From positions 762,315-826,314 of the forward strand of contig NZ_MRDH01000006.1 of the NCBI RefSeq assembly GCF_002008225.1: DNA of 64,000 nucleotides, read 5' to 3'. Numbering within the stretch: the stretch's first letter is position 1; each line of letters begins with the position of its first letter. Below, piece after piece: positions 61,330-64,000 of the stretch. Source of the stretch: Agrobacterium salinitolerans (lineage in GTDB: Bacteria; Pseudomonadota; Alphaproteobacteria; Rhizobiales; Rhizobiaceae). The notes under the pieces were generated by a model. That model worked only from the letters and a program-made list of their open reading frames with translations, had not been told where the DNA came from and did no database searches. The position numbers were made by a program, and so were the translations under genes.

Positions 61330-62394
61330 TTAGAACGAACGCTGAAGGCGAACGAAACCGGTCCAGCTGTCGCCAGCGCCGTTAACACCATCGGTGCCGT
61401 CGACGTCCTGGTAGTTGACAGCAACCTTGGCATCCAGACCCTGAGTGATCTTGTAGTCAACCGTTACACCAGCGCGCCATGCATCGCGGTCGCCAGTGAA
61501 GTCGTTGTCAGGAGCGATGTCGATCGTGCCGAGGTACTGAGCAGCAGGGGTGATGGTCAGCTTATCGGTTGCCTTGATTGCGTATTCAGCAGCAACTGCC
61601 CATTCGGATTCTTCGTAGTAGTAGTTTGCGCCAGAAGCCCAAACGCCGGAGAGGCCGAACGTGCCGGGACCGATGTCAGCATACACGATAGCGCGGATTG
61701 CACCGTTTTCCTGGTCGGTGTCGTAAGAGCCGAGCAGGTTGGCAGTGACTGCACCGAACTTGGCGCCGATGATACCGCTTACGCCAACGTTGTTCGGGCC
61801 TTCGAACGAACCGCCCTTTACGATGTCGCCGGAGATGTTGGAGCCGCCACGGCTAGCATCCAGTTCTTCAACGCTGATACCTGCGTAGAACGAACCAGCG
61901 TCATAGGTGTAACGCAGAGCGTTGCCGCGGGTCGTGTTCGAAGACAGGATATCGGTTTCGCCGGAGAGATCGTCATCCCACCAGGTGTACATGTAACCGA
62001 CCTTCAGGCCGCCGAGTTCGATGAAAGCCTGGTCGACGTTGACGCCACGGTCGCTGTCGTTGTCAGCCTGACCGCGCAGACCGATGTAGCCACGCAGAGC
62101 GCCGAGCTCGGTGTCGGTGCGGGTGTCGATGTTGAACTGGGCGCGCGTGAACGAGTTCCAGTCAGACGTACCGGACTGATTGCGGCCGAAGTCGGTCTGG
62201 AAACGGATGTAACCGTCGAACTTCAGGCAGGTTTCGGTGCCGGGGATGTAGAAGAAGCCGGTGCCGAAAGCGTCGCAAACGCGAACGTATTCGAGGGGCT
62301 CGGGCTCGGCAGCGACGATAGCGTCGGCAGCGTGAGCGCCGGATACTGCTGCGAGAGCGGCAGCGGAGCCGATGAGAAGGCTCTTGATGTTCAT
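61330..62394 (-). CDS. Omp2b/RopA-type outer-membrane porin, copy 1
   Basis: A 354-residue porin of the alphaproteobacterial Porin_2 family (Brucella Omp2b, Rhizobium RopA). It has a signal peptide with a likely cut after AHA near residue 22, the paired cysteines in VRVCDAFGTGFF and ETCLKFDGYIRF, sixteen-strand-like alternating segments (DTELGALRGYIGLRG, KVGYMYTWWDD), and the terminal VRLQRSF with the C-terminal Phe needed for assembly. A strong GGAGGT ribosome site is at 62399-62404. Such porins are major outer-membrane proteins. A paralogue lies just upstream on the same strand. Confidence 0.96.
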   Translation of the reverse strand: MNIKSLLIGSAAALAAVSGAHAADAIVAAEPEPLEYVRVCDAFGTGFFYIPGTETCLKFDGYIRFQTDFGRNQSGTSDWNSFTRAQFNIDTRTDTELGALRGYIGLRGQADNDSDRGVNVDQAFIELGGLKVGYMYTWWDDDLSGETDILSSNTTRGNALRYTYDAGSFYAGISVEELDASRGGSNISGDIVKGGSFEGPNNVGVSGIIGAKFGAVTANLLGSYDTDQENGAIRAIVYADIGPGTFGLSGVWASGANYYYEESEWAVAAEYAIKATDKLTITPAAQYLGTIDIAPDNDFTGDRDAWRAGVTVDYKITQGLDAKVAVNYQDVDGTDGVNGAGDSWTGFVRLQRSF

Positions 62395-62997
62395 GGTTGA
62401 CCTCCAGTCAAACGCTTAATCTTCTAAGCAGCAGGTGGGAAGCACTTCAGAAATGCGTGCCGCTTATGAAGATGATTAGAGCCAAAACCGGTCGCACAGG
62501 CAATCGCAATCGTGACAGAAGGAAGACAGTAAGGTGTCCTTAGTTTTTCATTGTTGCGAAATAGCTACAATTCTAACCGACAGGAACCCATTCGTTAAAA
62601 AATCATTAATAACTTATGCTTTTCAGTTACTTAACAAGAGTCTCGAAAAATCCGCCGCGAGAAAACCCACGAGATCACCTGAATCTTGACACGATCAGGC
62701 CACCGGAAATTGTTCAAAAGACGATTGCAATGTGCAGAGGACCCTACTTCTGCAAGAAAAAACTGACCGAAAAGAAAAAGCCCACAGGTTCGGATTCCTA
62801 AAACGACTCAAGGCTCCCGGTACCGGACGAATCGATGGGCATGCATAGCGATCTGTTCCGAGGACAAAGCTGCGGAAAATCGGAACGCCGCCACGATCTC
62901 GCCACCCGCCGCGATGTCCGCCCTATCACGATACCATTCAAACAAAAAAGCCCGGCTCAAGAGCCGGGCTTTCCATCACTGACAATGTCAGATCAGA
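62395..62997. other. Intergenic region between the two porin genes
   Basis: About 600 bases. The part near 62395-62640 is AT-rich and must hold the promoter and long leader of porin 1; the block at 62941-62972 holds the terminator of porin 2. The middle (62640-62940) has no repeat or RNA I can name, and the small plus-strand frame at 62616-62801 is rejected as a gene. Confidence 0.5.
62944..62972 (-). terminator. Terminator of porin 2 (minus strand)
   Basis: AGCCCGGCTC (62949-62958, plus strand) and GAGCCGGGCT (62961-62970) form a 10-bp stem; on the minus strand a T run follows. The flanking CCATCACTGACAATGTCAGA tail before the stop is shared with porin 1. Confidence 0.92.
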
Positions 62998-64000
62998 TTA
63001 GAACGTGCGCTGAAGGCGAACGAAACCAACCCAGCTGTCGCCAGCGCCGGTGTCAACACCTTCGGTGCCGTCGACGTCCTGGTAGTTAACCGAAACGAGC
63101 GTGGAGAGGCCGTCGGTGATTTTGTAGCCAACAGCTACACCAGCGCGCCATGCATCGCGATCGCCAACCCAGTCGTTATCGAAGCCGAGGTCGATCGTGT
63201 TGAAGTACTGGAAGCCGGGGGTGATGGTCAGCTTGTCAGTTGCCTTGATGGCGTATTCAGCAGCAACCGCCCACTCGGACTCTTCGTAGTAGCGGTTTGC
63301 GCCAGAAGCCCAAACGCCGGAGAGGCCAAGCGTGCCCGGACCGATGTCAGCCGTGACGATAGCGCGGATTGCGCCTTCTTCAGCGTCGGTGTCGTAGCCA
63401 CCGAGCAGGTTAGCGTTTACGCCGCCGAACTTCGCGCCAACGATGGCGGATACGCCAACGTTGTTGGAGCGTTCAAAGAAACCGCCCTTTACGAAGTCGT
63501 CAGAGATGTTGGAACCGCCGCGAGCAGCTTCGAGTTCTTCAACTGCAACGCCCACGTAGAACGAGCCAGCGTCGTACGTGTAACGGATAGCGTTCAGACG
63601 GGTCTGGTTAGAGCTGAGAACATCAACTTCGCCGGAGAGACCGTCATCCCACCAGTTGTAGTAGTAACCGACCTTCAGACCGCCGAGTTCGATGAAAGCC
63701 TGGTCAACAACAACGCCGCGGTTGCTGTCGTTGTCGGCCTGGCCGCGGAAGCCGATGTAGCCACGCAGAGCGCCGAGCTCGGTGTCGGTGCGGGTGTCGA
63801 TGTTGAACTGAGCGCGGGTGAACGAATCCCAGTCAGACGTGCCGGACTTGTTACGGCCGAAGTCGGTCTGGAAACGGATGTAACCGTCGAACTTCAGGCA
63901 GGTTTCGGTGCCGGGGATGTAGAAGAAGCCGGTGCCGAATGCGTCGCAAACGCGAACGTATTCCATGGGCTCAGGCTCAGCAGCGACGATAGCGTCAGCG
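62998..64000 (-). CDS. Omp2b/RopA-type porin, copy 2 (5' end beyond window)
   Basis: A second porin, read leftward and cut at the window end, so the signal peptide is missing. About 334 residues are visible, starting ADAIVAAEPEPMEYVRVCDA and ending with VGFVRLQRTF. Cysteine pair, DTELGALRGYIGFRG, KVGYYYNWWDDGLSGE and the C-terminal Phe match copy 1. Many stretches are near identical to copy 1 even at DNA level, while loops differ (for example NQSGTSDWNS against NKSGTSDWDS, and the region after GDRDAWRAGV). Confidence 0.95.
   Translation of the reverse strand, partial: ADAIVAAEPEPMEYVRVCDAFGTGFFYIPGTETCLKFDGYIRFQTDFGRNKSGTSDWDSFTRAQFNIDTRTDTELGALRGYIGFRGQADNDSNRGVVVDQAFIELGGLKVGYYYNWWDDGLSGEVDVLSSNQTRLNAIRYTYDAGSFYVGVAVEELEAARGGSNISDDFVKGGFFERSNNVGVSAIVGAKFGGVNANLLGGYDTDAEEGAIRAIVTADIGPGTLGLSGVWASGANRYYEESEWAVAAEYAIKATDKLTITPGFQYFNTIDLGFDNDWVGDRDAWRAGVAVGYKITDGLSTLVSVNYQDVDGTEGVDTGAGDSWVGFVRLQRTF

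Noticed and set aside
62616..62801. Small plus-strand frame between the porins
   Set aside because: No ribosome site, no conserved pattern, and it lies in the AT-rich leader or promoter part of porin 1.

Overview
The window reads as a stretch of the main chromosome of an alphaproteobacterium of the family Rhizobiaceae, most probably Agrobacterium (A. tumefaciens/fabrum type). The reasons are high GC with rhizobial codon use, the minus-strand order rel, DUF2062, acpS, lepB, rnc, era, two tandem Omp2b/RopA-type porins, and several families of rhizobial-looking palindromic intergenic elements. The species call rests on remembered gene order and protein style, not on a search. Gene density is high. 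I see no rRNA, tRNA, CRISPR array, prophage or insertion sequence.

Layout. 1-4.2 kb: a MarR regulator with an MFS transporter (cut by the window edge), dnaB, and an AzlCD-type amino-acid exporter. 4.3-7.1 kb: an AraC regulator that shares a 17-nt repeat with the azlC upstream region, alanine racemase, and a ParDE-type toxin-antitoxin pair. 7.1-13.3 kb: radA, cvpA, purF, an SDR and cysS. 13.3-16.3 kb: a perfect 48-bp inverted repeat, then a translationally coupled run of a DUF559 gene, three tandem GFA-family genes and a proline iminopeptidase. 16.5-24.3 kb: RarD-like permease, LOG protein, a LysM envelope protein, an Atm1-type ABC exporter, the phosphatidylethanolamine genes psd and pssA, and a 43-codon small gene. 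24.7-33.4 kb: a diguanylate cyclase with two receiver domains, SRAP/YedK, YnfA, NUDIX, several rhizobial hypotheticals, a YgfZ/HD/phosphatase cluster, MscS and ZinT.

33.5-42.7 kb: a NitT/TauT-type ABC importer, divergent from a glyoxalase-fold plus esterase fusion with a striking palindromic operator between them, then DUF2339, HD and MOSC genes. 43-45 kb: a methyltransferase and an MFS transporter. 45-54.4 kb, almost all minus strand: recO, response regulator, Crp/Fnr regulator, era, rnc, lepB, acpS, DUF2062, DUF3563, rel and rpoZ, a stress, RNA-processing and secretion housekeeping block. 54.7-64 kb: NYN protein, globin-coupled chemoreceptor, smpB, dapA, lytic transglycosylase and two tandem porins (the second cut by the window end).

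Most of the window is core housekeeping sequence. The items that most deserve follow-up are the shared 17-nt motif of the AraC/AzlCD locus, the ATACAAAAT-type operator beside the dioxygenase-esterase fusion, the ParD gene that reads 62 nt into parE, the triplicated GFA operon, and seven palindromic repeats in four families, one of which interrupts an ABC-transporter operon. No clearly new multi-gene system was identified.
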